Shown here: piece after piece, positions 1 through 8,450 of the stretch
Layout of the letters: each line of letters starts with the position of its first letter
Numbering within the stretch: position 1 is the stretch's first letter
Origin: Cribrihabitans_A neustonicus
Lineage (GTDB): Bacteria; Pseudomonadota; Alphaproteobacteria; Rhodobacterales; Rhodobacteraceae
Direction of reading: 5' to 3'
Length of the DNA stretch: 64,000 bases
Assembly: GCF_048820895.1 (NCBI RefSeq)
Contig: NZ_JBMERQ010000003.1
Location: 331,631 to 395,630, forward strand
Notes under the pieces: model-generated
Databases searched by the model: none
What the model saw: only the letters and a program-made list of their open reading frames with translations
Told to the model about the DNA's origin: nothing
Position numbers and translations under genes: made by a program

Positions 1-59
1 AATTCCGGGAGGGAATTCCGATCTTCCTCCGCGTCTTCGCGCGAAAGGCTCCGGGCGGG

Positions 60-131
60 CGGGAATTCATGGCACTGGCGGGAAACCGCGGGGCAATTGG
101 GAATTTATGGGCGGCATGGGAAATCGTGGCC
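60..131 (+). repeat. Phased GG-pentamer array, possible extended MraZ operator
   Basis: Eight pentamers of the form [C/T]GGNN start at 60, 70, 79, 89, 98, 108, 117 and 127, so the steps are 10, 9, 10, 9, 10, 9 and 10. In order they read CGGGA, TGGCA, CGGGA, CGGGG, TGGGA, TGGGC, TGGGA and TGGCC. In E. coli, MraZ binds tandem TGGGN repeats separated by about 5 bases upstream of its own gene. The match in sequence, spacing and location suggests an enlarged MraZ binding array. That assignment is an inference. The distance to the mraZ start (about 600 bases) is longer than in E. coli. Confidence 0.5.
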
Positions 132-271
132 CATCTGCGCGGCTTCCCGCCGCCGGCGCATGCGAATCATCCGAAGATCCGACGGTTTAGGCAAATTTAC
201 GCTCTTCGCAGTACGGATTTCGGAACATTTGCCGAACATTTCCCTGTTCCGGGAGACGGAAGTTGGAATCG

Positions 272-286
272 CGGGAAACTATGGGA
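272..286 (+). promoter_or_regulatory. Second, shorter GGGA pentamer pair
   Basis: CGGGA at 272 and TGGGA at 282 are exactly 10 bases apart. More CGGGA words lie nearby at 250 and 295. This is the same type of word as in the array at 60-131 and sits closer to the predicted leader promoter. It could be a secondary MraZ site, but two well-phased copies could also arise by chance. Confidence 0.3.
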
Positions 287-436
287 AAAAAAATCGGGAG
301 GCAATCGGCATCTATATGTTGTGTCGCAGCTTAAATGCGCGTCAACACTGGCCAAATTGTTGCAGAATTTGCCCCGAATCTCTTGCAGAATCTGTGCGAT
401 CCTGACACCGGCTTACCGATTCTGTGCAAAAAACAG

Positions 437-466
437 TTGCGGGGCCATCAATTCCCATAGTATCCC
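437..466 (+). promoter_or_regulatory. Predicted promoter of the UpsM/dcw leader
   Basis: A TTGCGG -35 element (437-442) and a TATCCC -10-like element (461-466) are separated by 18 bases; TAGTAT at 458-463 is an alternative -10. Initiation near 473 would give a leader of about 260 nucleotides before mraZ. That is close to the roughly 268-nucleotide leader known in Rhodobacter sphaeroides. The elements are weak by sequence alone; the support is mainly positional. Confidence 0.4.
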
Positions 467-472
467 TTATTC

Positions 473-686
473 ATCGGATGAGACGAGGGACGGGGCGCAC
501 AAAAGACCCCAGCCAAAAACAACAAAGCAGGTTTCATACAGGCCTTCGCTTTCATCAGACAAGAAGAGATCCGGCGCGCGGGCGAGCAGACATCCCCCCA
601 GGTGGCGCGCGCAGTCGGACATCCCGCACGGCGGGTCAAGGCGGCGGGTTGATCGGTGGCAGCAGATCAACCCGCCGCTTTTTATT
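473..686 (+). ncRNA. upsM: UpsM-like sRNA from the dcw 5' leader
   Basis: In Rhodobacteraceae the dcw mRNA has an unusually long 5' leader. It contains a Rho-independent terminator; early termination releases the sRNA UpsM, and read-through yields the dcw mRNA. Here the same layout is visible: a candidate promoter at 437-466, about 210 bases of non-coding sequence, and a perfect 14-bp terminator stem at 641-678 with a T tract, ending about 46 bases before the mraZ start. I identify it by position, length and terminator, not by base-by-base comparison. The 5' end is a prediction. Confidence 0.6.
641..686 (+). terminator. Strong intrinsic terminator/attenuator before mraZ
   Basis: The arms 641-654 and 665-678 are perfectly complementary over 14 bp, with a 10-base loop and a T5ATT tract at 679-686. 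It lies between the leader promoter and mraZ, so it must be read through for the dcw operon to be expressed from that promoter. Confidence 0.85.
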
Positions 687-732
687 CTGGGGAATGTTAA
701 GGCGCGCGGGGCGCGGGAAAGGGGCAGAAAGC

Positions 733-1236
733 TTGGGCCGCAGGTTCAGAGGCGAGAGCCACCACAAGGTGGACAGCAAGGGGCGGGTGTCTATCCCGGC
801 CTCTTTCCGCCGTGTGCTGGAGGCTTCTGACCCCAATTGCGACCCTGGCGGCAACCCCGAGCTGGTGATCGTCTACGGTGACCACCGCCGCCAGTTCCTG
901 GAGTGCTATACGATGGAGGCGATCGAGGAGGTCGACGCCAAGATCGCGGCGCTGCCACGTGGCTCCAAGGGCCGCAAGATCCTCGAACGCATGTTCAACG
1001 GCCAATCTTTGCCGACCACCGTCGATGAAACCGGCCGCCTTGTCCTGCCCGCGAAACTGCGGCAGAAGATCGGTCTTGAGGGCGAGGCCTTCTTCATCGC
1101 CTCCGGCGACACCTTCCAGATCTGGAAGCCCGAGACCTACGAAGAGGTCGAGATGGCCGAAGCGGAGAAGCTGATGGAAGAGCTTCCGGAAGACTTCGAC
1201 CCCCTTGAATTTCTAGACGGCGCCGGAGGCGCATAG
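733..1236 (+). CDS. mraZ: Transcriptional regulator / division protein MraZ
   Basis: MraZ is the DNA-binding regulator at the head of dcw clusters. It has two SpoVT-AbrB-like repeats and forms ring oligomers that bind GGG-type repeats upstream of its own gene. The protein begins MGRRFRGESHHKVDSKGR, with the first swapped-hairpin repeat near residues 5-50. The second repeat (around VDETGRLVLPAKLRQ) lies near residues 95-135. I chose the TTG at 733 because it starts right at the conserved FRG motif and has a GGGG tract about 9 bases upstream. An in-frame ATG at 694 is possible but sits only one base from its purine tract. From 733 the product is 167 aa, slightly longer than the E. coli protein. 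rsmH follows after three bases. Confidence 0.9.
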   Translation: MGRRFRGESHHKVDSKGRVSIPASFRRVLEASDPNCDPGGNPELVIVYGDHRRQFLECYTMEAIEEVDAKIAALPRGSKGRKILERMFNGQSLPTTVDETGRLVLPAKLRQKIGLEGEAFFIASGDTFQIWKPETYEEVEMAEAEKLMEELPEDFDPLEFLDGAGGA

Positions 1237-1239
1237 ATC

Positions 1240-2232
1240 ATGACGGACCGCCCCTCTGCTCCTTCCGGTCCCCACATCCCCGTTCTGCTGAGGCCGCTTC
1301 TGGCGGCGGTGGCGCCGGTGTCGGGCCGCTGGCTCGATGGCACCTTCGGCGCCGGCGGCTACACCCGCGGCCTTCTGGAAGCCGGCGCTGAACAGGTGAT
1401 CGGCGTCGACCGCGACCCGCTTGCCTTTGAACTCGCCAAGCCCTGGGCCGGGGAGTATGGCGAGCGGCTGGTTCTGCAGCAGGGCGTGTTCTCGCGCTTG
1501 GACGAGTATGCGCAGGACCTCGATGGCGTGGTGCTGGATCTCGGTGTCTCCTCCATGCAGCTGGATCTGGCAGAACGCGGCTTCTCTTTCATGAAAGACG
1601 GGCCGCTGGACATGCGCATGTCACAGTCCGGGCCTTCAGCAGCGGACCTGATTGCCGAACTCACCGAAGCCCAGATCGCCGACATCCTGTTTCACTACGG
1701 CGAGGAACGCGCGAGCCGCCGCATCGCCAAGGCCATCGTCCGCGAACGCGAGATCGAACCGATCACCACCACCCTGCGCCTTGCGGGCATCATCGAAAGC
1801 TGCCTGCCGCGCCCCAAGCCCGGCCAGTCGCACCCGGCGACCCGCAGCTTCCAGGGCCTGCGCATTGCGGTGAACGCCGAATATGACGAGCTGTTCGAAG
1901 GGCTCCTGGCGGCCGAACGCGCGCTGAAGCCCGGCGGGCTCCTTGCCGTGGTCACATTCCACTCGGTCGAGGACCGGATGGTCAAGCGCTTCTTCCAGCA
2001 CCGCGCAGGCAAAACCGGCCGCGCCAACCGCTATGCGCCGGAACAGCAAGAGGTCCCCGCCCAGTTTGAGCTGGTGACCCGCAAGGCGGTGGGGCCGGAT
2101 GAGGACGAGTTGGCCGAAAACCCGCGCGCGCGCTCCGCCCGGCTGCGCGTCGGCCGCCGCACCAATGCCGAGCCCGGCCCGATCACCGCCAAGGAACTGG
2201 GCATGCCGCAGTTGAAAGAGGCCCGGAAATGA
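1240..2232 (+). CDS. rsmH: 16S rRNA m4C1402 methyltransferase RsmH (MraW)
   Basis: RsmH methylates N4 of C1402 in 16S rRNA using S-adenosylmethionine and is a standard dcw gene. The 330-aa product begins with the family hallmark HIPVLLRPLL, followed by the SAM-binding stretch GTFGAGGYTRGLL near residues 35-47. Further conserved blocks are LDLGVSSMQLD, FSFMKDGPLDMRM and the late block VVTFHSVEDRMVKRFF. The length is typical. The start is three bases after the mraZ stop, and the end overlaps ftsL by four bases (ATGA), so the first genes of the cluster look translationally coupled. Confidence 0.95.
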   Translation: MTDRPSAPSGPHIPVLLRPLLAAVAPVSGRWLDGTFGAGGYTRGLLEAGAEQVIGVDRDPLAFELAKPWAGEYGERLVLQQGVFSRLDEYAQDLDGVVLDLGVSSMQLDLAERGFSFMKDGPLDMRMSQSGPSAADLIAELTEAQIADILFHYGEERASRRIAKAIVREREIEPITTTLRLAGIIESCLPRPKPGQSHPATRSFQGLRIAVNAEYDELFEGLLAAERALKPGGLLAVVTFHSVEDRMVKRFFQHRAGKTGRANRYAPEQQEVPAQFELVTRKAVGPDEDELAENPRARSARLRVGRRTNAEPGPITAKELGMPQLKEARK

Positions 2233-2594
2233 AGACCTTGCTCTATGCTGCCACCGCGCTCGCCGTTTTTGGCCTCGCGTTCTGGGCCTACCGTGAGAAC
2301 TACGCCACCCAGCAGGTGCTGAAGGAAACCCGCGCGCTGCAGCGCCAGATCGGCGCCGCGCAGGTGCGGCTGAGCGTTCTGCGCGCCGAATGGGCGTACC
2401 TCAACCGCCCGGCGCGGCTGCGCGACCTTGCCGAGATCAACTTCGACCGGCTGGGCCTGCTGCCGCTGCGCCCGGACCAATTCGGGCGCGTGGACGAGGT
2501 GACCTATCCCGAACCGCCAGAGTTGGAAATTGATGGGGGCATCGAGGTTTCCTCTGCCAATGCAGCCCTCAGCGCTGGGAGCCAGCTGCCATGA
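2229..2594 (+). CDS. ftsL: Cell division protein FtsL
   Basis: FtsL is a small bitopic membrane protein that forms a periplasmic coiled coil with FtsB and helps recruit and activate FtsWI. This 121-aa protein has one N-terminal hydrophobic helix (about residues 5-20). A heptad-like stretch rich in L, R and Q follows (about 25-65), then the block RLRDLAEINFDRLGLLPLRPDQ, which resembles the end of the FtsL coiled coil. Sequence conservation in this family is low, so position between rsmH and ftsI is a large part of the evidence. It overlaps both neighbours by ATGA junctions. Confidence 0.88.
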   Translation: MKTLLYAATALAVFGLAFWAYRENYATQQVLKETRALQRQIGAAQVRLSVLRAEWAYLNRPARLRDLAEINFDRLGLLPLRPDQFGRVDEVTYPEPPELEIDGGIEVSSANAALSAGSQLP

Positions 2595-4375
2595 TCCGCA
2601 CCCCGCTGCGCCCGCTCGCCCGCGTCCTTCACGCCCGCGCAACCGGCGCAAACCCGGATGCGATCGAAAAGGAAAACATCAGCCTGCGCCATCAGGAGAT
2701 GCAGGCCCGTGCGCGTCAGCGGGCCGAGGGGCGGCTCTTGATGCTGGGGCTGTTCTTCCTCTGTGCCTTCGGCGCGATCGCCGGGCGGATGGGGATCATG
2801 GCAGTCTCCGAGCCGGCCGAGCCGGTGGCCCGCGCCCCGGGCAGCATCATCGCCATGCAGCGCGCCGATATCGTCGACCGCAACGGCACGCTGCTGGCGA
2901 CAAACTTCGAGACCCACTCGCTCTACGCCCAGCCGCCGCAGATGATCGACCCGGTGGGGGCGGCGGATAAACTGGTGGAGATCTTCCCCGACCTTGACCG
3001 CGAGCGCCTGGTCAAAGACTTCACCGGCAAGCGCAAGTTTCTGTGGGTAAAGAAGAAGATCAGCCCAGAGCAGAAGCAGGCAGTGCATGATATCGGCGAT
3101 CCTGGCCTGATGTTCGGCCCGCGCGAAATGCGGCTTTATCCCAACGGCAGCCTGGCCGCGCATGTGCTGGGCGGCGCCGGTTTCGGCAAGGAAGGCGTGA
3201 GCGCCGCCGAGGTGATCGGCGTTGCCGGGGTGGAGCGGCAGTTCGACGACTACCTGCGCGACCCGGCCAATGCGGGCCAGCCGCTGCAACTGTCGCTTGA
3301 CGTTTCGGTGCAGGCTGCGGCGGAGCAGGTGCTGCATGGCGGTATGAAGCTGATGAACGCCAAGGGCGCCACTTCGATCCTCATGGATGTGCACACAGGG
3401 GAAGTGATCTCAGTGGTGTCGCTACCGGATTTCGACCCCAACAACCGCCCGCGTCCGCCGGCCTCGGGCTTTGACCCTTCGGTCAGCCCGCTGTTCAACC
3501 GCGCGGTGCAGGGCGTCTACGAGCTGGGCTCTACTTTCAAGATCTTCACCACCGCGCAGGCCATGGACCTCGGCCTGGTGGAAGAGGACACCATCATCGA
3601 CACCCGCGGCCCGCTGCGCTGGGGCCGCTTTGCGATCCGTGATTTCCGCAACTACGGCAACGAAATGTCGGTGACCAAGATCATCGTCAAATCCTCCAAC
3701 ATCGGCACCGCACGGCTGGCGCAGCAGATCGGAGTGGAGCGGCAGAAAGCCTTCCTCGAAACGCTGGGCATGCTGGAGCCGACACCGTTCGAAATCACCG
3801 AGGCGCAGGGCGGCAAGCCGCTGCTGCCCGCGAACTGGTCCGAGCTGTCGGCGATGACGATCTCCTACGGCCATGGCATCTCGACCACGCCGATGCACCT
3901 GGCGGCGGGCTATGCCGCGATTGCCAATGGCGGCCGTTACGTACGCCCGACGATTCTGAAACAGAACGGCCCGCAGGCCGGCGAGCGGGTGCTGAGCGAG
4001 GCCTCGGCCGAGGCCGCGCGCAGAATGTTGCGTAAGGTGGTAACCAGCGGCACAGCCAGCTTTGCCGAGGTTCCGGGCTATCAGGTCGGCGGCAAGACAG
4101 GGACTGCCGATAAGCCGAGACCCCGCGGCGGCTACTACGAGGACAAGGTGATAGCCACTTTTGCCTCTATATTCCCGGCGCATGACCCGAAATACGTGCT
4201 GATCGTGACGCTCGATGAGCCCTCGATCATCGCCCATGGAGAGGAACGCCGCACTGCGGGCTGGACTGCCACGCCGGTCGCGGCGGAGATGATCGGCCGC
4301 GTCGCACCGCTCCTGGGGCTGCGGCCGCAAGTTGAACCCGCAGAGGTGACTGGTATAACCCTTACCTCGAACTAG
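2591..4375 (+). CDS. ftsI: Septal peptidoglycan transpeptidase FtsI (PBP3)
   Basis: FtsI is the class B penicillin-binding protein that cross-links septal peptidoglycan in the periplasm with FtsW. The 594-aa product has a cytoplasmic head, one membrane helix (about residues 50-75), and a dimerisation/pedestal region that starts around SIIAMQRADIVDRNG. The transpeptidase domain carries all three active-site motifs: STFK at 314-317 (nucleophile S314), SSN at 368-370 and KTGTA from 502. Length is normal for alphaproteobacteria. It starts inside ftsL through an ATGA overlap and is followed after 16 bases by murE. Confidence 0.95.
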   Translation: MIRTPLRPLARVLHARATGANPDAIEKENISLRHQEMQARARQRAEGRLLMLGLFFLCAFGAIAGRMGIMAVSEPAEPVARAPGSIIAMQRADIVDRNGTLLATNFETHSLYAQPPQMIDPVGAADKLVEIFPDLDRERLVKDFTGKRKFLWVKKKISPEQKQAVHDIGDPGLMFGPREMRLYPNGSLAAHVLGGAGFGKEGVSAAEVIGVAGVERQFDDYLRDPANAGQPLQLSLDVSVQAAAEQVLHGGMKLMNAKGATSILMDVHTGEVISVVSLPDFDPNNRPRPPASGFDPSVSPLFNRAVQGVYELGSTFKIFTTAQAMDLGLVEEDTIIDTRGPLRWGRFAIRDFRNYGNEMSVTKIIVKSSNIGTARLAQQIGVERQKAFLETLGMLEPTPFEITEAQGGKPLLPANWSELSAMTISYGHGISTTPMHLAAGYAAIANGGRYVRPTILKQNGPQAGERVLSEASAEAARRMLRKVVTSGTASFAEVPGYQVGGKTGTADKPRPRGGYYEDKVIATFASIFPAHDPKYVLIVTLDEPSIIAHGEERRTAGWTATPVAAEMIGRVAPLLGLRPQVEPAEVTGITLTSN

Positions 4376-4391
4376 ACAGGTGAGGGCCGCC

Positions 4392-5879
4392 ATGAGCAGC
4401 ACGAGACCAGACCAGCCTCTGAGCCAATTGGGGCTGACCGCCCGCGGCGGCGCCGACCCGCAGATCAGCGGGATTGCAGTGGACAGCCATCAGGTCCGCC
4501 CAGGCTTTCTTTTTGCTGCCCTTCCGGGCAGCCGGCAGCATGGTGCCAAGTACATCCCGGCGGCGCTGGAGAGGGGTGCGACCGCGGTGCTGACCGATGC
4601 CGCGGGCGCAGAGATCGCCGCCATGGTACTGGGCGAAAGCCACGCCGCGCTTGTGGTGGTCGAAGACCCGCGCCAGGCGCTCGCCTATGCCGCGGCGCTG
4701 TGGTTCGGGGCGCAGCCGCAGACCGTCGTCGCAGTCACCGGCACCAACGGCAAGACTTCGGTGTCCAGCTTCGTGCGCCAGATCTGGATGGAGCTGGGCC
4801 ACAAGGCCGTCAACATGGGCACCACAGGGATCGAGGGCGCCTGGAGCTACCCGCTCTCCCATACCACTCCGGAGCCGGTTACCCTGCACCGCGCGCTCGC
4901 GGCGGCGGCGGAGGAAGGCGTCACCCATGCGGCAATGGAGGCGTCGTCGCACGGGCTCGACCAGCGGCGGCTGGACGGGGTGCAGCTGGCTGCGGCGGGC
5001 TTCTCCAATTTCACTCAGGACCACCTCGACTACCACGAAACATTTGAGGCCTATTTCGCTGCCAAGTCCGCGCTGTTTTCGCGGGTCTTGCCGGACGAGG
5101 GCGTGGCCGTCATCAACATGGCCGATCCCCGCGGCGCCGACATGCGCGCGGTGGCAGAGGCACGCGGCCAGGAGATCATCACCGTGGGCCGCGGCGAGGG
5201 CGATCTCAGCCTCTTGGGCATGCGCTATGACGGCACCGGCCAGGACATCCGCTTTGCCTGGCACGACCGGCCGTTCCAGCTGCGGCTGAACCTCATCGGA
5301 GGGTTCCAGGCGGAAAACGTGCTCCTGGCCTGCGGGCTGGTGATCGCCGGAGGCGAAGACCCTGAGCGTGTGTTTGAGACTTTGCCGCATCTCACCACCG
5401 TGCGCGGCCGGATGCAGCTTGCCGCCGAGCGGGGCAATGGCGCCGCAGTCTATGTAGACTATGCCCATACGCCAGACGCGGTGGCCAGCGCTTTGCGGGC
5501 GCTGCGCCCGCATGTGCTCGGCCGGCTCATCGCTATCGTGGGTGCAGGCGGCGACCGCGACGCCTCAAAACGGCCGCTGATGGGGCAGGCCGCGCATGAA
5601 AACGCCGACGTGGTGATCGTTACCGACGACAACCCGCGCAGCGAAGACCCGGCCGCCATCCGCGCGGCGGTCAAGGGCGGCGCGCCCGAGTGCGTGGAGA
5701 TCGGCGACCGCGCCGAGGCGATCCTGCGCGGCGCGGGTATGCTGGGGCCGGGCGATGCGCTCATCATCTGCGGCAAGGGGCACGAAACCGGCCAGACAGT
5801 GGGTGACAGCGTGCTGCCCTTTGATGACGTGGAGCAGGCCAGCATTGCCGTGGCGGCGCTCGACGGGAGGATCGCATGA
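4392..5879 (+). CDS. murE: UDP-MurNAc-L-Ala-D-Glu:meso-DAP ligase MurE
   Basis: MurE adds the third amino acid to the cytoplasmic peptidoglycan precursor, using ATP. The Walker-type motif GTNGKT is at residues 117-122. The motif DNPR at 413-416 is the signature for meso-diaminopimelate rather than lysine, so a Gram-negative DAP-type wall is expected. The ATG at 4392 is preferred over the upstream GTG at 4380 because GAGGG lies 5-10 bases before it; this gives 495 aa. The stop overlaps murF by ATGA, which suggests coupled translation. Confidence 0.95.
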   Translation: MSSTRPDQPLSQLGLTARGGADPQISGIAVDSHQVRPGFLFAALPGSRQHGAKYIPAALERGATAVLTDAAGAEIAAMVLGESHAALVVVEDPRQALAYAAALWFGAQPQTVVAVTGTNGKTSVSSFVRQIWMELGHKAVNMGTTGIEGAWSYPLSHTTPEPVTLHRALAAAAEEGVTHAAMEASSHGLDQRRLDGVQLAAAGFSNFTQDHLDYHETFEAYFAAKSALFSRVLPDEGVAVINMADPRGADMRAVAEARGQEIITVGRGEGDLSLLGMRYDGTGQDIRFAWHDRPFQLRLNLIGGFQAENVLLACGLVIAGGEDPERVFETLPHLTTVRGRMQLAAERGNGAAVYVDYAHTPDAVASALRALRPHVLGRLIAIVGAGGDRDASKRPLMGQAAHENADVVIVTDDNPRSEDPAAIRAAVKGGAPECVEIGDRAEAILRGAGMLGPGDALIICGKGHETGQTVGDSVLPFDDVEQASIAVAALDGRIA

Positions 5880-7276
5880 CGCTTTGGACCGCGGCCGAGG
5901 CCGCTGCCGCCACTGGCGGCCGCGCGCAGGGCAACTGGACCGTATCGGGCCTTTCGATCGACACCCGCACCATCGAACCGGGCGACATGTTCATTGCCCT
6001 CAAGGCCGCACGCGACGGGCATGATTTCGTCGCCCAGGCGCTGGAGAAGGGCGCTGGCGCCGCGCTGGTGTCCCGCATTCCCGGGAACCTGCCCGCGGAT
6101 GCGCCGCTGCTGATCGTGGACGACGTGCAGGCGGGGCTTGAAGCCCTGGGCCGCGCCGCCCGCGCCCGCACGCAGGCGAAGGTCGTTGCCGTCACCGGCT
6201 CGGTCGGCAAGACCTCGACAAAGGAGATGCTGGCGCGGATGCTGATGGACCAGGGCCGCACCCACGCGGCGGTGGCCAGCTACAACAACCACTGGGGTGT
6301 GCCGCTGACGCTGGCGCGGATGCCGCGCGATACCGAGTTCGCGGTAATCGAGATCGGCATGAACCACCCTGGCGAGATCGCGCCGCTGTCCCGCTTGGCC
6401 CGCCCGCATGTGGCGATGGTCACCACCGTGGCGCCGGTGCATCTGGAAGCATTCGACGATGTCGCGGGTATCGCCCGGGAGAAGGCCGCGATCATGGAAG
6501 GGCTGGAGCCCGGTGGCCTGGCCGTTCTGAACGCCGATATTGCCGAGGCCGGCGTGCTGCGTTCTGTGGCCGATGACCTTGGCGCCGCGGTGCGCTGGTT
6601 CGGCAGGAACGCGGAGGACTGCATCCTGCACTCCGCCGGAATCGAGGGCGGCGAAACCGTGGCCCGCGCCACCGCGGGCGGCAGGGAAGTCGAACTGCGC
6701 ATCCAATCGCTTGGCGCCCATTTCGCGATGAACGCCCTTGGCGCGCTGGCCTGTGTCCAGGCCCTTGGAGCGGACCCCGTGAAGGCCGTCGGGAGCCTTG
6801 CGATCTGGTCGCCGGTCAAGGGCCGCGGCGTGCGCGAGGCCGTCCAGACCGAGGACGGAGACATCATCCTGCTGGACGACAGCTACAACGCCAACCCGGC
6901 TTCGATGGCGGCGGCGCTGGCGGTTCTGGCAGCCACCCAGGGCGAGGGCCGCCGCATTGCCTACCTCGGCGATATGAAAGAGCTCGGCCCGCAGGAGCTC
7001 GCGCTTCACGCGGGGCTGGCAGAGCTGGACGCCATGCAAAGCATCGACTGCATCCATTGCATCGGCCCGCTGATGCGGGCGCTGCACGAAGCCCTGCCGG
7101 AAGACAAGCGCGGCGCGTGGTACGCCACCAGTGCCGATGCGCTGCCGGACCTCGCCCGGAAACTCGCGGGCGGCGATATCGTGCTGGCCAAAGGCTCGCT
7201 CAGCATGGCGCTGGCGCGGATCGTTGACGGCATCCGCGAATTAGGCCATGGCAACGGCGCAGCAGAAAAAACATAA
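5876..7276 (+). CDS. murF: UDP-MurNAc-tripeptide:D-Ala-D-Ala ligase MurF
   Basis: MurF attaches the D-Ala-D-Ala dipeptide and completes the cytoplasmic UDP-MurNAc-pentapeptide. The 466-aa product shows the ATP-binding motif TGSVGKTSTKEM near residue 104, the Mur central-domain motif EIGMNHPGEI, and DDSYNANPASM near 340, all typical of MurF. It overlaps murE at its start and is followed after 20 bases by mraY, with a purine-rich GAGAGGG upstream of the mraY start. Confidence 0.95.
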   Translation: MTLWTAAEAAAATGGRAQGNWTVSGLSIDTRTIEPGDMFIALKAARDGHDFVAQALEKGAGAALVSRIPGNLPADAPLLIVDDVQAGLEALGRAARARTQAKVVAVTGSVGKTSTKEMLARMLMDQGRTHAAVASYNNHWGVPLTLARMPRDTEFAVIEIGMNHPGEIAPLSRLARPHVAMVTTVAPVHLEAFDDVAGIAREKAAIMEGLEPGGLAVLNADIAEAGVLRSVADDLGAAVRWFGRNAEDCILHSAGIEGGETVARATAGGREVELRIQSLGAHFAMNALGALACVQALGADPVKAVGSLAIWSPVKGRGVREAVQTEDGDIILLDDSYNANPASMAAALAVLAATQGEGRRIAYLGDMKELGPQELALHAGLAELDAMQSIDCIHCIGPLMRALHEALPEDKRGAWYATSADALPDLARKLAGGDIVLAKGSLSMALARIVDGIRELGHGNGAAEKT

Positions 7277-7296
7277 GAATTGAGAGAGGGCCGCAG

Positions 7297-8379
7297 ATGC
7301 TCTATTGGCTGACCGCTTTGTCGGACGGGGGCGATTTTTTCAATCTGTTCCGCTATATCACTTTCCGCGCTGGCGGTGCCTTCATGACCGCGCTGGTGTT
7401 CGGCTTCCTGTTCGGCAAGCCCTTGATCAATGTGCTGCGCAAGCGTCAGGGCAAGGGGCAGCCGATCCGTGACGATGGACCGGAAGCGCATTTCACCAAG
7501 GCGGGCACCCCGACCATGGGGGGCTTGCTGATCGTGGGCGCGCTCGTGACCGCGACGCTGCTGTGGGCGCGCTGGGACAACCCGTTCGTCTGGCTGGTGC
7601 TGTTTGTCACCCTGGCCTTCGGCCTCATCGGTTTTGCCGATGACTATGCCAAGGTCTCCAAACAGAACACGGCGGGCGTGCCAGGCAAGCTGCGGCTTGC
7701 GCTTGGCATCCTGATCGCGGTGATCGCGGCGGTTTGGGCGGCTTACAATCACCCGGAGAACCTGCAGAATCAGCTGGCGCTGCCGGTGTTCAAGGATACG
7801 CTGATCAACCTCGGCCTGCTCTACGTGCCGTTCTCGATCTGCGTCGTCGTAGGGGCGGCCAACGCGGTAAACCTGACCGACGGGCTGGACGGGCTGGCGA
7901 TCATGCCGGTGATGATCGCGGCCGGCACCTTGGGGGTCATCGCCTATGCGGTGGGACGGGTCGACTTCACCGAGTACCTGGACGTGCATTACGTGCCCGG
8001 CACCGGCGAGATCCTGATCTTCTGCGCCGCGCTCTTTGGCGGCGGGCTGGGCTTCCTGTGGTACAACGCACCGCCAGCGGCGGTGTTCATGGGGGACACC
8101 GGCTCGCTGGCGCTCGGCGGCGCGCTGGGGGCGATTGCGGTGGCCACCAAACACGAGCTGGTGCTGGCGATTGTCGGCGGGCTTTTCGTGGTGGAGGCGC
8201 TGTCGGTGATCGTGCAGGTGCTCTACTACAAGCGCACCGGCAAGCGCGTGTTCCTGATGGCGCCGATCCATCACCACTACGAAAAGAAGGGCTGGGCCGA
8301 GCCCACCATCGTGATCCGCTTCTGGATCATCTCGCTGATTCTCGCGATGATCGGCCTCGCGACCCTGAAGGTACGCTGA
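7297..8379 (+). CDS. mraY: Phospho-MurNAc-pentapeptide translocase MraY
   Basis: MraY transfers phospho-MurNAc-pentapeptide to undecaprenyl phosphate and makes lipid I at the inner membrane. The 360-aa protein has about ten hydrophobic helices. Family motifs are present: GTPTMGG near 70, FADDYAK near 115, NLTDGLDGLA near 192 (Mg-binding aspartates), FMGDTGSLALGG near 265 and PIHHHYEKKGW near 325. It is the last gene of the first dcw block; the next gene, glsA, is on the other strand. A short inverted repeat (8393-8411, GGGCGG/CCGCCC) follows the stop. Confidence 0.96.
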   Translation: MLYWLTALSDGGDFFNLFRYITFRAGGAFMTALVFGFLFGKPLINVLRKRQGKGQPIRDDGPEAHFTKAGTPTMGGLLIVGALVTATLLWARWDNPFVWLVLFVTLAFGLIGFADDYAKVSKQNTAGVPGKLRLALGILIAVIAAVWAAYNHPENLQNQLALPVFKDTLINLGLLYVPFSICVVVGAANAVNLTDGLDGLAIMPVMIAAGTLGVIAYAVGRVDFTEYLDVHYVPGTGEILIFCAALFGGGLGFLWYNAPPAAVFMGDTGSLALGGALGAIAVATKHELVLAIVGGLFVVEALSVIVQVLYYKRTGKRVFLMAPIHHHYEKKGWAEPTIVIRFWIISLILAMIGLATLKVR

Positions 8380-8450
8380 GGCGCCAACAGGGGCGGTGCC
8401 ATGCGCCGCCCTTGCGCTCCTTCCGGCAGCGCCCCGGTGCGCGCCCTGCT

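Larger units (their letters stand above)
1..436. other. Non-coding region upstream of the dcw leader
   Basis: No credible gene is visible here. Open frames that cross this stretch run on into the mraZ leader and have no ribosome binding site or recognisable protein. The region holds two clusters of GGG-containing pentamers (60-131 and 250-299), described separately. It looks more A+T-rich from about 160 to 420 than the genes that follow, as expected for promoter-distal regulatory DNA. The upstream gene lies outside the window. Confidence 0.6.

Noticed and set aside
473..686. RNase P RNA upstream of mraZ
   Set aside because: The conserved GAGGAAAGUCCGGGC-type core is not present; the layout fits an UpsM leader instead.
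694..696. ATG at 694 as mraZ start
   Set aside because: The added 13 residues are not MraZ-like and the purine tract is only one base away; TTG at 733 fits better.
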